Source: Candidatus Shapirobacteria bacterium UBA1420 (GTDB lineage: Bacteria; Patescibacteriota; Microgenomatia; UBA12405). From it: a stretch of DNA of 11,919 bases. Of this stretch, positions 1 to 6,789 are shown one piece after another. Position 1 is the stretch's first letter. Every line of letters starts with the position of its first letter. Made by a program: the position numbers and the translations under genes. A model generated the notes under the pieces. It was not told the origin of the DNA, made no database searches, and worked only from the letters and a program-made list of their open reading frames with translations. The DNA lies in NCBI GenBank assembly GCA_002304845.1, contig DBPM01000051.1:1-11919 (forward strand), given 5' to 3'.

Positions 1-1
1 T

Positions 2-499
2 GGCTCAGCCCTAATGGGAGTAGGGGAGGCCGAAGGTCCCGATAAAGCCAGGGCTGCTGTTGAAGCCGCTATCGATTCGCCTTTGGTTGAAGTCGATATC
101 GATGGTGCTAGGGGAGTCTTAATCAACATTACCGGCGGACCTGATTTAACCATGGCGGAAATTGAAGAATCTGCCAAAAGCATTACCGCTCATGTCGCTC
201 CCGACGCTAATGTTATTTTTGGAGCTTCAATTGATCCCGAACTTAAGGATAAAATTAAAGTCACTGTCATTGCCACTGGTTTTGACCCCAATAAAGCCCG
301 TTTTTATAACACTTTCAAAAAAGCCACCACCCCTCTCCAAGAAACCCTTATTGAGAATAATTCCGATCTTTCCCTTGAAGAAAATAAAACCGAAATTGAC
401 CCCGGACTTAAAACTCTCATGGAAGACCAAGAAGTTCCCGAAGGGGTGGAAATTGAAACTGAATTTGATATCCCCGCCTTCCTTCGTAAAAACAACTAA
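2..499 (+). CDS. ftsZ: Cell division protein FtsZ, C-terminal part (5' end outside window)
   Basis: FtsZ is the tubulin-like GTPase that polymerises into the division ring at midcell. Only about 165 C-terminal residues are visible; the reading frame is open from base 2, so the gene begins upstream and the GTP-binding domain is not in view. The visible part starts at GSALMGVGEAEG, followed by helix AVEAAIDSPL, the strand GARGVLINITGGPDL, and VIFGASIDPELKDKIKVTVIATGF, which together are the conserved C-terminal FtsZ core. A variable acidic linker of about 50 residues follows. The protein ends in FDIPAFLRKNN, the classic C-terminal peptide (D-x-P-x-F-L-R) that in the family binds FtsA, SepF or ZipA-type partners. 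The gene ends with TAA, and the next gene's promoter lies immediately downstream. The identification is very secure. Confidence 0.97.
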   Translation, partial: GSALMGVGEAEGPDKARAAVEAAIDSPLVEVDIDGARGVLINITGGPDLTMAEIEESAKSITAHVAPDANVIFGASIDPELKDKIKVTVIATGFDPNKARFYNTFKKATTPLQETLIENNSDLSLEENKTEIDPGLKTLMEDQEVPEGVEIETEFDIPAFLRKNN

Positions 500-501
500 C
501 G

Positions 502-510
502 TGATATAAT
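502..510 (+). promoter_or_regulatory. Extended -10 promoter, predicted leaderless start for the 115-aa gene
   Basis: TGATATAAT is a perfect extended -10 element (TGn plus TATAAT at 505-510). No convincing -35 hexamer is seen about 17 nt upstream, as is usual for extended -10 promoters. The downstream ATG at 517 lies only 6 nt past the -10 box, exactly where transcription would begin, so the mRNA is predicted to start at or next to the AUG. The same 11-mer, GTGATATAATC, recurs in front of rplU. Confidence 0.7.
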
Positions 511-516
511 CCGTCC

Positions 517-864
517 ATGACCACCGAAGTCAAGGTGACTTACAACACTGGAAAAACACTGGAGTACATCCTTACTGCAGCAAATCTTAATCTAAAACTT
601 CAAGACAAGTCTTCTAGAACTTTGTCACAGATCCATATACGAGACAAAAAACATAACGGCACTAATATACAGTTAAACAACTCAGCTCAATACACATTTT
701 CTGGTGATAATTTAAAAATCAAACCAATTAAAAAAGTAATTTTCCACGGGTTACTCAAAGAAAAACGTCTTAGCATAAAAGTACCATCAAAAGGCCGTTT
801 GTCTCTTAACACATTAAACCATGAAACTAATATCAGTAGAGTTGATATTAAACATCTAGGGTAA
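517..864 (+). CDS. Hypothetical basic 115-aa protein
   Basis: I do not recognise this family. The 115-residue product has no signal peptide or hydrophobic segment, is rich in Lys and Asn, and contains no Cys or Trp. Alternating polar and hydrophobic stretches (VKVTYNTGKTLEYIL, IHIRDKKHNGTNIQL, LKIKPIKKVIFHGLL) suggest mostly beta strands. A cytoplasmic, possibly nucleic-acid-binding, protein is conceivable but is only inference. It sits between ftsZ and ileS with its own extended -10 box 6 nt before the ATG, which supports the start and argues that it is a real gene. Codon use differs from the neighbours: Ile is encoded by ATA three times and its second half is visibly AT-rich, whereas ftsZ and ileS favour ATT and ATC. 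It may be lineage-restricted or recently acquired. Confidence 0.7.
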   Translation: MTTEVKVTYNTGKTLEYILTAANLNLKLQDKSSRTLSQIHIRDKKHNGTNIQLNNSAQYTFSGDNLKIKPIKKVIFHGLLKEKRLSIKVPSKGRLSLNTLNHETNISRVDIKHLG

Positions 865-885
865 ATTATCGCTACTGGTTTTTTG

Positions 886-891
886 TATAAT
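886..891 (+). promoter_or_regulatory. -10 box (TATAAT) for ileS, predicted leaderless
   Basis: A consensus TATAAT preceded by TTTTG lies in the 32-bp gap between the 115-aa gene and ileS, only 5 nt before the ileS ATG at 897. There is no Shine-Dalgarno sequence and no room for a leader. A T-box or other leader control of ileS is therefore excluded, and a leaderless mRNA is predicted. No good -35 is visible. Confidence 0.62.
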
Positions 892-896
892 CAACT

Positions 897-3665
897 ATGG
901 CTTTCTTTAAGGATCTACCGAATCAACCTAATTTTGACGAACAAGAACTCGCCGTCCTCAAATGGTGGCAAGAAAACGATGTTCTTAATCAATACCTTCA
1001 CAAAAACGACCAATCAGAAAAAATTTTTTCTTTTATCGACGGCCCTCTAACCGCCAACAATCCCATGGGAGTTCACCATGCCCGTGGTCGCACCTTGAAA
1101 GACGTTTTTCAACGTTACAAAAACGCTCAAGGTTTTGCTCAACGCTTCCAAAACGGTTTTGATTGTCAAGGTTTGTGGGTTGAAGTTGAAGTGGAAAAAG
1201 AAGCCGGTTTTAATTCCAAAAAAGATATTCTTGATTTTGGTATGGAAAAATTCACCCAAGCCTGTCTAGCCCGGGTAGACAAGTTTTCTAAAATCCAAAC
1301 CGAACAATCAATTCGTCTCGGTATGTTTATGGACTGGCCCAATTCCTATTACACTAATTCCGCCACCAATAATCTCTACATTTGGCATTTCCTTAAAAAA
1401 GTTCATGAAAAAGGTTGGTTGGTCAAAGAAAAAAGTGCTGTTACTTGGTGCCCGCGTTGCGAAACCGGTCTCTCTCAACATGAAGAAGCTGACGGTTACC
1501 AGACTGATACTGACACCTCTGTTTACCTCAAATTCAAATTAAAAAATCGTCACAATGAATATGTTTTGGCTTGGACCACCACTCCTTGGACCTTGTCCGC
1601 CAATATCCTTTTGGCCATTAATCCTGAGTTTGAATACGTCAAAGCCGAAGTTGATAATGAAATTCTTTATTTGGCCAAAATCGCCGCCGATCGCTTAGGT
1701 ATCAAGCAGTATTCACCTGTAAATGGGCAAGATTTAATCAACCTGGAATATGAATCTCTCTACGATATTCCCGCTCAAAAAGATATTAAACACTTTATTA
1801 CTTCCTGGCCTGAAGTCAACCCGGAAGAGGGGACAGGTGTCGTTCATATTGCTCCCGGTTGCGGTCAAGCCGATTTTGAATTGGGTAAAAAATTAAAGGT
1901 ACCCATGTTGGCACCTCTGGACAGCACCGGTCATTTTTTACCAGGTTACGGCGATCTAAGTGGACTTTATGCTCATGATGTTAACCAACAAGTTATTGAT
2001 TATTTAAAACAGAAAAATTTATTTTTCAAAAGTGAGGCAATTACCCATCGTTATCCTCACTGTTGGCGTTGTAAAACCAAATGTCTCTTTCGCCTTGAAG
2101 ATTCTTGGTTCATTGATACCCATCAAATCAAACCATTACTCAAAGAAGCCGCTAAAAAAGTTAATTGGCAACCCAAATTTGCTGGTCGACGCATGCAAAA
2201 CTGGCTTGACACCATGGAAAATTGGCTTATCAACCGCAAACGTTTTTATGGTCTAGCCTTACCTTTTTACGAATGTGACTGTGGCCAATTAACTGTTATC
2301 GGCTCCAAAGAAGAATTAAAATCCCTGGCTGTTGATCCTCAATTAGTCGATAAACTCCCATCACTCCACCGCCCCTGGATTGATACCATCGAAATTAAAT
2401 GTCCTAAATGTGGTCAAGCTGTTAAACGTATCCCTGATGTTGGCGATGTCTGGCTTGACGCCGGAGTTGTGCCTTTTTCTACTCTTAAATATCTTGAAGA
2501 TAAAGCTTATTGGCAAAAATGGTTCCCGGCAGAATTGGTTTTGGAAATGACCGAACAAATCCGTCTTTGGTTTTATTCCTTACTTTTTTTCGGAGTCACT
2601 TTAGAAAATAGAGCTCCCTATCTAAATGTGGTCACCCACGGTGAAGTTCGTGATGATAAAGGAGAAATCATTCATAAAACCAAAGGCAATGGCATTCCTT
2701 ATTATGAGGCCGTCGCTAAAATCGGCGCCGATCCCATGCGTTGGCTCTATTGTCAACAAAAAGCTTTTGCTAAAGTTAATTTTGGTTATTCCACTGCCGA
2801 CCAAGTCAAACGTGACTTTTTGCTGATTCTCTGGAATTCTTACCGCTTCTTCATTCAACGTGCCAATCAAGATCAATGGCAACCTTCAATCCCCGATTTT
2901 AAAAAAATTACTCTACCTTTAGACCGTTGGCTACTCTCTCGCTTTAACCACACTCTCAAAATTACCACCCAATCTTTAGATAAATTCAACACCTCCAAAG
3001 CCACTTCAGTCATCGAAACTTTTGTTACCGACCTCTCTACTTGGTATATCCGCCGTTCTCGTGATCGCCATGATAATCTCGATTTACTTTACTATATTTT
3101 CAAAACTTTCAGTATAATTTTGGCCCCTTTCATGCCCTTTTTGACTGAAACTTTTTTCCAAAATCTTGGCGAGAAACACTCAGTCCATTTATTGTCTTGG
3201 CCACAATTTGATGAACATCTAATTGACGAAACTTTAGAATCAAATATGGACCTAGTTCGAAAAATTTGTCAACTGGGTCATGCTCAAAGACAGCTTGCCA
3301 ACCTCAAACTCCGTCAACCTTTGGCCACTCTCACTTTTCAAGCTCCTCACAGCCTGGATGCCTCTCTTTTACAAATCATTGCCGATGAAGTTAATGTTAA
3401 AACTGTTCAGTTTCAAGAAAAATCAACCAACTTATCAGTACATTTAGACACCAATTTAACTCCGGAATTGATTGCTGAAGGTGAATATCGCGATTTAGTT
3501 AGAAATATTCAAGTTCTCAGAAAAGAACAGAATCTTCAATTATCGGACCGAATTACCATTACTGCCCCCAGTTGGCCCAAAGCTTTTGAATCTCAAATTT
3601 TAGAAAAAACTCTAGCCGACTCCATTTCTCTGGGAGAGACTCTCTCTGTCACTAAAAATTCATGA
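897..3665 (+). CDS. ileS: Isoleucine--tRNA ligase (variant class Ia signature motifs)
   Basis: This cytoplasmic class Ia synthetase charges tRNA-Ile using ATP. At 922 aa it is in the normal IleRS size range. The HIGH region reads ANNPMGVHHARG (about residues 53-64), so the first His of HIGH is Met and the last His is kept. The KMSKS loop reads IIHKTKGNG (about 591-599), keeping the second Lys and GN but losing the first Lys. CPRC at 185-188 and NWLINRKRFYGLALPFY near 443-459 are typical of IleRS. Cys pairs CDC (460-462) and CPKC (502-505) probably bind zinc. Conserved ADPMRWLY follows the KMSKS loop. An all-helical anticodon-binding domain covers roughly 680-830. I recall PMGVHHA-type IleRS proteins from some other bacteria, so this looks like a known variant rather than decay. 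The TGA stop overlaps the next ATG in ATGA. Confidence 0.95.
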   Translation: MAFFKDLPNQPNFDEQELAVLKWWQENDVLNQYLHKNDQSEKIFSFIDGPLTANNPMGVHHARGRTLKDVFQRYKNAQGFAQRFQNGFDCQGLWVEVEVEKEAGFNSKKDILDFGMEKFTQACLARVDKFSKIQTEQSIRLGMFMDWPNSYYTNSATNNLYIWHFLKKVHEKGWLVKEKSAVTWCPRCETGLSQHEEADGYQTDTDTSVYLKFKLKNRHNEYVLAWTTTPWTLSANILLAINPEFEYVKAEVDNEILYLAKIAADRLGIKQYSPVNGQDLINLEYESLYDIPAQKDIKHFITSWPEVNPEEGTGVVHIAPGCGQADFELGKKLKVPMLAPLDSTGHFLPGYGDLSGLYAHDVNQQVIDYLKQKNLFFKSEAITHRYPHCWRCKTKCLFRLEDSWFIDTHQIKPLLKEAAKKVNWQPKFAGRRMQNWLDTMENWLINRKRFYGLALPFYECDCGQLTVIGSKEELKSLAVDPQLVDKLPSLHRPWIDTIEIKCPKCGQAVKRIPDVGDVWLDAGVVPFSTLKYLEDKAYWQKWFPAELVLEMTEQIRLWFYSLLFFGVTLENRAPYLNVVTHGEVRDDKGEIIHKTKGNGIPYYEAVAKIGADPMRWLYCQQKAFAKVNFGYSTADQVKRDFLLILWNSYRFFIQRANQDQWQPSIPDFKKITLPLDRWLLSRFNHTLKITTQSLDKFNTSKATSVIETFVTDLSTWYIRRSRDRHDNLDLLYYIFKTFSIILAPFMPFLTETFFQNLGEKHSVHLLSWPQFDEHLIDETLESNMDLVRKICQLGHAQRQLANLKLRQPLATLTFQAPHSLDASLLQIIADEVNVKTVQFQEKSTNLSVHLDTNLTPELIAEGEYRDLVRNIQVLRKEQNLQLSDRITITAPSWPKAFESQILEKTLADSISLGETLSVTKNS

Positions 3666-4657
3666 GATTGTTACCCAAACGTCTTATCTTCGCTATCCTA
3701 GTACTCTTTTCTTTTAATCTACTAATGATTAGTTCTCTGGCTCCAACTCTTTTTTGGAAACAATTGCTTTCTTGGGTCGTAGGTATCATTTTATTTTTCA
3801 CCGGCACCCAGATAAATCCCAAACAAAACCAATCTACCGGAACTTTTTTCTTTATTGTCTCTTGTCTTTTAGTCTTAGCCCCAATTATCATCAGTAGTTT
3901 TACCCGAGGCTCCCGACGCTGGCTCTATATTGGTCCTTTTTCCATTCAACCTAGTGAAATCGTCAAAGGACCTTTAATGTTATTTTTATCAACTACTACT
4001 GTCCCTTTATTACACCTAATACCAGTAGCTATTATCATGATGCAACCGGATCTTGGTAGTGCCATGAGTGTTTTTATTCTCATTACTCCTCTAGTTCTTT
4101 ACAATAAAAAATTATTAAAACTAGCTATCCTATCATTAATTCTACTCATTTTTACCGCTCCGCTCATCTATGGTGTCGTCCTTAAACCTTATCAACGGGA
4201 TCGTATTAAAAGTTTTCTTAATCCTCAATCAGATCCCTTAGGTGATGGTTATAATTTAATTCAGGCCCAAATTGCCATTGGTTCAGGTGGAATTCTAGGA
4301 AAAGGTTATCGTAAAGGCACTCAAGGGCAACTTCTTTATTTACCTGAAAAACATACTGATTTTATTTTTTCAGCCACCGCTGAGGAGTTGGGTCTTTTAG
4401 CAGTGATCATTATTCTCTTGGCTTACTTTATCATCATCGATACTCTTTTCAAAAAAGCTTTTAATACCACCAATAATCTGGCTCTCTTTCTCTTTACTCT
4501 AGGCATTGCTTTTGAAATTTGGGCTCAAACCTTCATCAATATCGGCATGAATATTGGTATTTTGCCGGTCACCGGTATCCCTCTCCCTTTCATGTCCGTT
4601 GGCGGTTCCTCAATCATAGCTATTCTCTTTTCTTTAGGAATTATCTATTCTGCATAA
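3662..4657 (+). CDS. rodA: SEDS-family peptidoglycan glycosyltransferase, RodA-like (short)
   Basis: SEDS proteins (RodA/FtsW/SpoVE) are polytopic membrane enzymes that polymerise lipid II into glycan strands, working with a class B PBP. Diagnostic motifs are all present: GSRRWLYIGPFSIQPSEI (83-100), QPDLGSA (128-134), YQRDRIKSFLNP (177-188), GDGYNLIQAQIAIGSGG (194-210), LPEKHTDFIF (227-236) with the catalytic Asp233, and PVTGIPLPFMSVGGSS (302-317). The PVTGIPLPF form and the GMNIGI stretch before it favour RodA over FtsW. At 331 aa it is shorter than the usual 360-400; the loop between the QPSE helix and the QPDLG helix (101-128) looks deleted. Its ATG overlaps the ileS stop (ATGA), implying translational coupling. 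No PBP2 or mreB lies in this window. FtsW cannot be fully excluded. Confidence 0.88.
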   Translation: MRLLPKRLIFAILVLFSFNLLMISSLAPTLFWKQLLSWVVGIILFFTGTQINPKQNQSTGTFFFIVSCLLVLAPIIISSFTRGSRRWLYIGPFSIQPSEIVKGPLMLFLSTTTVPLLHLIPVAIIMMQPDLGSAMSVFILITPLVLYNKKLLKLAILSLILLIFTAPLIYGVVLKPYQRDRIKSFLNPQSDPLGDGYNLIQAQIAIGSGGILGKGYRKGTQGQLLYLPEKHTDFIFSATAEELGLLAVIIILLAYFIIIDTLFKKAFNTTNNLALFLFTLGIAFEIWAQTFINIGMNIGILPVTGIPLPFMSVGGSSIIAILFSLGIIYSA

Positions 4658-4667
4658 AATCCGCTTG

Positions 4668-4676
4668 TGATATAAT
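4668..4676 (+). promoter_or_regulatory. Extended -10 promoter for rplU-rpmA, predicted leaderless
   Basis: TGATATAAT is a perfect extended -10 in the 27-bp gap after rodA. The rplU ATG at 4685 is 8 nt past the box, so the transcript should begin on or a base or two before the AUG. GTGATATAATC here is identical to the 11-mer before the 115-aa gene at 501-511. No -35 or Shine-Dalgarno is visible. Confidence 0.7.
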
Positions 4677-4684
4677 CGACAAGT

Positions 4685-4990
4685 ATGAAATATGCGGTTA
4701 TTGCCCTTTCCGGCACTCAATATCAAGTCCAAGAAGATCAAATTGTTACTGTGGATAAATTGGACCCCACAACCAAGTCTTGTTCAGAAGTTTTATTAAT
4801 TGTTGATGGCGACAAAGTCAAAATTGGTCAACCTCTCATTAAAAATGCTTCTGTTGATTTCGAAATTGTGAAAGATTATCAGGGTAAAAAACTACGAGTT
4901 TCCATTTACAAAGCCAAATCTCGCTATCGCAAAACCAAAGGTTTCCGTCCTCAACTCACCGATATTAAGATTACTAAAATTAACTATTAA
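4685..4990 (+). CDS. rplU: 50S ribosomal protein L21
   Basis: L21 is a small protein of the large ribosomal subunit that binds 23S rRNA. The 101-aa length is typical. The N-terminus MKYAVIALSGTQYQVQEDQ matches the family signature (YAVIxxGGxQYxVxEGD) with Ser-Gly-Thr in place of Gly-Gly-Lys. The basic C-terminal stretch SRYRKTKGFRPQLTDIKI is the rRNA-contacting L21 motif. The gene is followed after 11 bp by rpmA, the classic rplU-rpmA pair, and both are likely transcribed from the extended -10 just upstream. The start is fixed by family alignment and by the adjacent promoter. Confidence 0.96.
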   Translation: MKYAVIALSGTQYQVQEDQIVTVDKLDPTTKSCSEVLLIVDGDKVKIGQPLIKNASVDFEIVKDYQGKKLRVSIYKAKSRYRKTKGFRPQLTDIKITKINY

Positions 4991-5001
4991 GCACTTAACT
5001 C

Positions 5002-5253
5002 ATGGCACATACTAAATCTCAGGGAAAAACCAACCAAAAATCTAATCGTCCCGGACAAAGACGGGGAGTTAAAAAATTCGGCGGTCAAAAAATTGATGTC
5101 GGACAAATCATCATCCGTCAAGTTGGTTCTAAATTTCACGGTGCCACCGGCACTAAAACCGGTCGTGATTTCACTATTTACGCCACCCGTCCCGGTATCG
5201 TCAAATTTTTCACCAAATTAGGCAAAAAATTCGTTTCCGTCGTTAAGGCCTAA
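5002..5253 (+). CDS. rpmA: 50S ribosomal protein L27
   Basis: L27 lies near the peptidyl-transferase centre, its N-terminal tail reaching towards the P-site tRNA. This 83-aa product has the expected layout: MAHTKSQGKTNQKSNRPGQR tail, GVKKFGGQ core signature (about 23-30), then GSKFHGATGTKTGRDFTIYA, close to the family G-x-K-F-H-P...G-x-D-x-T-L-x-A pattern with Gly-Ala after FH. There is no N-terminal extension of the kind cleaved by Prp in Firmicutes; the protein begins directly with Met-Ala-His. It follows rplU by 11 bp with no Shine-Dalgarno sequence, so it is probably translated from the rplU transcript. Confidence 0.96.
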   Translation: MAHTKSQGKTNQKSNRPGQRRGVKKFGGQKIDVGQIIIRQVGSKFHGATGTKTGRDFTIYATRPGIVKFFTKLGKKFVSVVKA

Positions 5254-5293
5254 ACTTGATACACTTTATCCCATTTTTTCACGGAGGTTTTCA

Positions 5294-5299
5294 TAGTAT
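5294..5299 (+). promoter_or_regulatory. Candidate -10 box (TAGTAT) for parB
   Basis: TAGTAT ends 9 nt before the parB ATG at 5309, a spacing close to the other predicted leaderless starts in this window. Its first three bases are also the in-frame stop (TAG) that bounds the parB frame upstream. There is no -35. An alternative promoter is TGATACACT at 5257-5265, which would give a leader carrying an oddly placed GGAGG at 5283-5287, 21 nt from the ATG. The call is weak. Confidence 0.35.
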
Positions 5300-5308
5300 T
5301 CTCTAACT

Positions 5309-6157
5309 ATGAAACAAGTCTCTCAAATCCCCACTAATCAACTGGAACCCAACCCTCTCCAACCTCGAGGAATTATCAGTCCCGAATCTCTCTCTGAACT
5401 GGTCGAGTCTATCCGTGAACACGGCATCCTCGAACCATTAATCATCGCCGAAACTCCCGCTGGTTTTCAAATTATTGCCGGTGAACGTCGCTGGCGAGCC
5501 GCTCGACTTCTAAAACTCACTCATGTCCCAGCTATCATCAAAAAAACTTCTCCCCAGCAAATGCTGGAAATGGCTATTGTTGAAAATGTCCAAAGAAAAG
5601 ATCTCAACCCTATTGAAAGAGCCAAAGCCTTTCTCCGACTCAAAGAAGAATTTGGTCTAAATCATCATCAAATCGCTAAAAAAGTCAGTAAAAGTGTTCC
5701 TTATGTTATCAATGTTTTGAAACTCCTCAATCTACCTGATGCTATTAAAGATGGTCTACTTTCTGGTCTTATCACCGAAGGTCATGCCCGAGCGCTCAGT
5801 AGTATTCTTGACACTAGATTAATGATTGAAGCTTACAAAATTGTCCTTAAAGAGAATGCCTCAGTTCGTCGTGCTGAAGATATTGCCCGTCGCATGCGTC
5901 AAAAAATTGAAGAAGGGCAAATCCCTATTACTAAAGATAACTTACCGCAATTTCTAAAATCACGCCTCGACAGCATTGGTTCAGATATGGCTTCTATCTT
6001 TAAAAATAAGACTACTCAAGTTAAAGTCTCTCAAACCAATATCTACACTCGAGTTGTTTTCCAATTTCGAGGTCCAATTGAAGACCGTTTTCAACAACTG
6101 AGTGAACTCTATAAACAAATCTGTAATAAAGAATTACAAACTGACACTCGGAATTAA
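5309..6157 (+). CDS. parB: ParB-family chromosome partitioning / nucleoid occlusion-type DNA-binding protein
   Basis: ParB proteins bind parS sites, load and slide as CTP-dependent clamps, and act with ParA to segregate the chromosome; related Noc proteins link the nucleoid to division. The 282-aa product has every domain. The N-terminal CTPase fold shows NPLQPR (15-20), GERRWRA (58-64) and ENVQRKDLNPIERA (92-105). A helix-turn-helix lies near 116-138 (LNHHQIAKKVSKSVPYVINV), followed by ITEGHARAL (155-163) and a C-terminal dimerisation-like segment (about 238-276). No parA lies within the window and I found no match to the usual parS palindrome (TGTTTCACGTGAAACA) by eye, so the partner and sites must be elsewhere. 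Its 3' end overlaps the convergent lepB by 24 bp. ParB versus Noc cannot be settled here. Confidence 0.92.
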   Translation: MKQVSQIPTNQLEPNPLQPRGIISPESLSELVESIREHGILEPLIIAETPAGFQIIAGERRWRAARLLKLTHVPAIIKKTSPQQMLEMAIVENVQRKDLNPIERAKAFLRLKEEFGLNHHQIAKKVSKSVPYVINVLKLLNLPDAIKDGLLSGLITEGHARALSSILDTRLMIEAYKIVLKENASVRRAEDIARRMRQKIEEGQIPITKDNLPQFLKSRLDSIGSDMASIFKNKTTQVKVSQTNIYTRVVFQFRGPIEDRFQQLSELYKQICNKELQTDTRN

Positions 6158-6712
6158 GCCGATTGTTTTCAAAGGCCAATATCTAAAAAAGACTTTACCT
6201 AAAATCAATTTTCGTGGGATTGGACCAAATTCACGCCCATCTCGAGAATGAGAGCGATTATCTCCAAAAACCAAATAATTACCTTCCGGCACCTCCATCT
6301 CCACTCCTTCCTGACAAAAAGAACCTGGTTCCGTTACAAAATCAGCAGGTAGAAAATCTTGTTTCAACAACTCTCCATTTAAATAAACCTGTCCGCCAGA
6401 CACCATTACTCGATCACCCGGTATACCAATAATCCTCTTAATGTACTCACATTCATTTTCTGAGCAAGGTTCACTGGCCGGTGCCTTAAACACCACCACA
6501 TCACCCCTTTTTGGCTCACCAAACTGATAACTTAACTTATCAGTCAAAATTCTCTCTCGGTTCTGAAAATTCGGCACCATCGAGTTGCCATTAACTTCAT
6601 TTGGTTGGACTACAAAAAGATAAAGTAAAACAAATACCGATAAAGCCAAAACTATTGATTGGACAAATTCCAAAATAAAAGCACCCAAAGAAAAAGCCTT
6701 TCTAAATTTCAT
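6134..6712 (-). CDS. lepB: Signal peptidase I
   Basis: Signal peptidase I cleaves signal peptides from Sec- or Tat-exported proteins at the outer face of the cytoplasmic membrane with a Ser/Lys dyad. The 192-aa product has one N-terminal membrane anchor (about 12-35), then box B with nucleophile Ser44 (NGNSMVP, 41-47), RGDVVVFKAP (69-78), box D with general base Lys92 (YIKRIIGIPGD, 90-100), and box E GDNRSHSRDG (150-159). All catalytic elements are intact. It ends with YWPL and a short hydrophobic tail. CxxxxC (C83, C88) in the loop before the Lys box could form a disulphide. It converges on parB with a 24-bp overlap. Upstream, a leader of about 19 nt may carry GAGAGG. The exported lipase on the same strand nearby is a plausible substrate. 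Confidence 0.95.
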   Translation of the reverse strand: MKFRKAFSLGAFILEFVQSIVLALSVFVLLYLFVVQPNEVNGNSMVPNFQNRERILTDKLSYQFGEPKRGDVVVFKAPASEPCSENECEYIKRIIGIPGDRVMVSGGQVYLNGELLKQDFLPADFVTEPGSFCQEGVEMEVPEGNYLVFGDNRSHSRDGREFGPIPRKLILGKVFFRYWPLKTIGLIPSVSL

Positions 6713-6738
6713 ACCTTCCAGTTTACCTCTCTTGAGGC

Positions 6739-6747
6739 ACTATCACA
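6739..6747 (-). promoter_or_regulatory. Candidate extended -10 for lepB
   Basis: On the minus strand the sequence reads TGTGATAGT, an extended -10 with four of six matches in the hexamer (GATAGT). Transcription would start near 6731, giving a leader of about 19 nt that contains GAGAGG 13 nt before the ATG and GGAAGG one base before it. Neither is ideally spaced as a ribosome binding site. The call is tentative. Confidence 0.3.
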
Positions 6748-6764
6748 ATCGCTAAATTTTAAGT

Positions 6765-6770
6765 TATAAT
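6765..6770 (+). promoter_or_regulatory. -10 box (TATAAT) for the tRNA-Val gene
   Basis: A consensus TATAAT lies 19 nt upstream of the mature tRNA 5' end in the 77-bp gap between lepB and the tRNA. It would start transcription near 6777 and leave a short 5' leader for RNase P removal. No matching -35 is seen at normal spacing; TTGAGG at 6732-6737 is about 27 nt away, too far. Confidence 0.5.
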
Positions 6771-6789
6771 TCTTCATTAACTTTTACCT

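Noticed and set aside
162..509. 115-aa open frame inside ftsZ
   Set aside because: It is a Pro/Lys/Leu-rich low-complexity translation lying wholly over the well-conserved FtsZ frame, so it is a shadow frame.
864..897. T-box or other riboswitch leader before ileS
   Set aside because: Only 32 bp separate the genes, and the -10 box sits 5 nt before the ATG, leaving no leader.
2622..2882. Minus-strand open frame inside ileS
   Set aside because: It covers the conserved KMSKS region of IleRS on the other strand and has no start signal or recognisable motif.
3663..3665. Recoding of TGA as glycine, as in some CPR lineages
   Set aside because: TGA ends ileS exactly where the family should end and within an ATGA coupling with rodA; no gene shows internal in-frame TGA.
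4519..4758. Open frame crossing the rodA-rplU junction
   Set aside because: It overlaps the conserved PVTGIPLPF region of rodA and the start of rplU in another frame; both real genes are secure.
5254..5308. Intrinsic terminator at CCATTTTTTC after rpmA
   Set aside because: A T-run is present but no stem-forming repeat precedes it.
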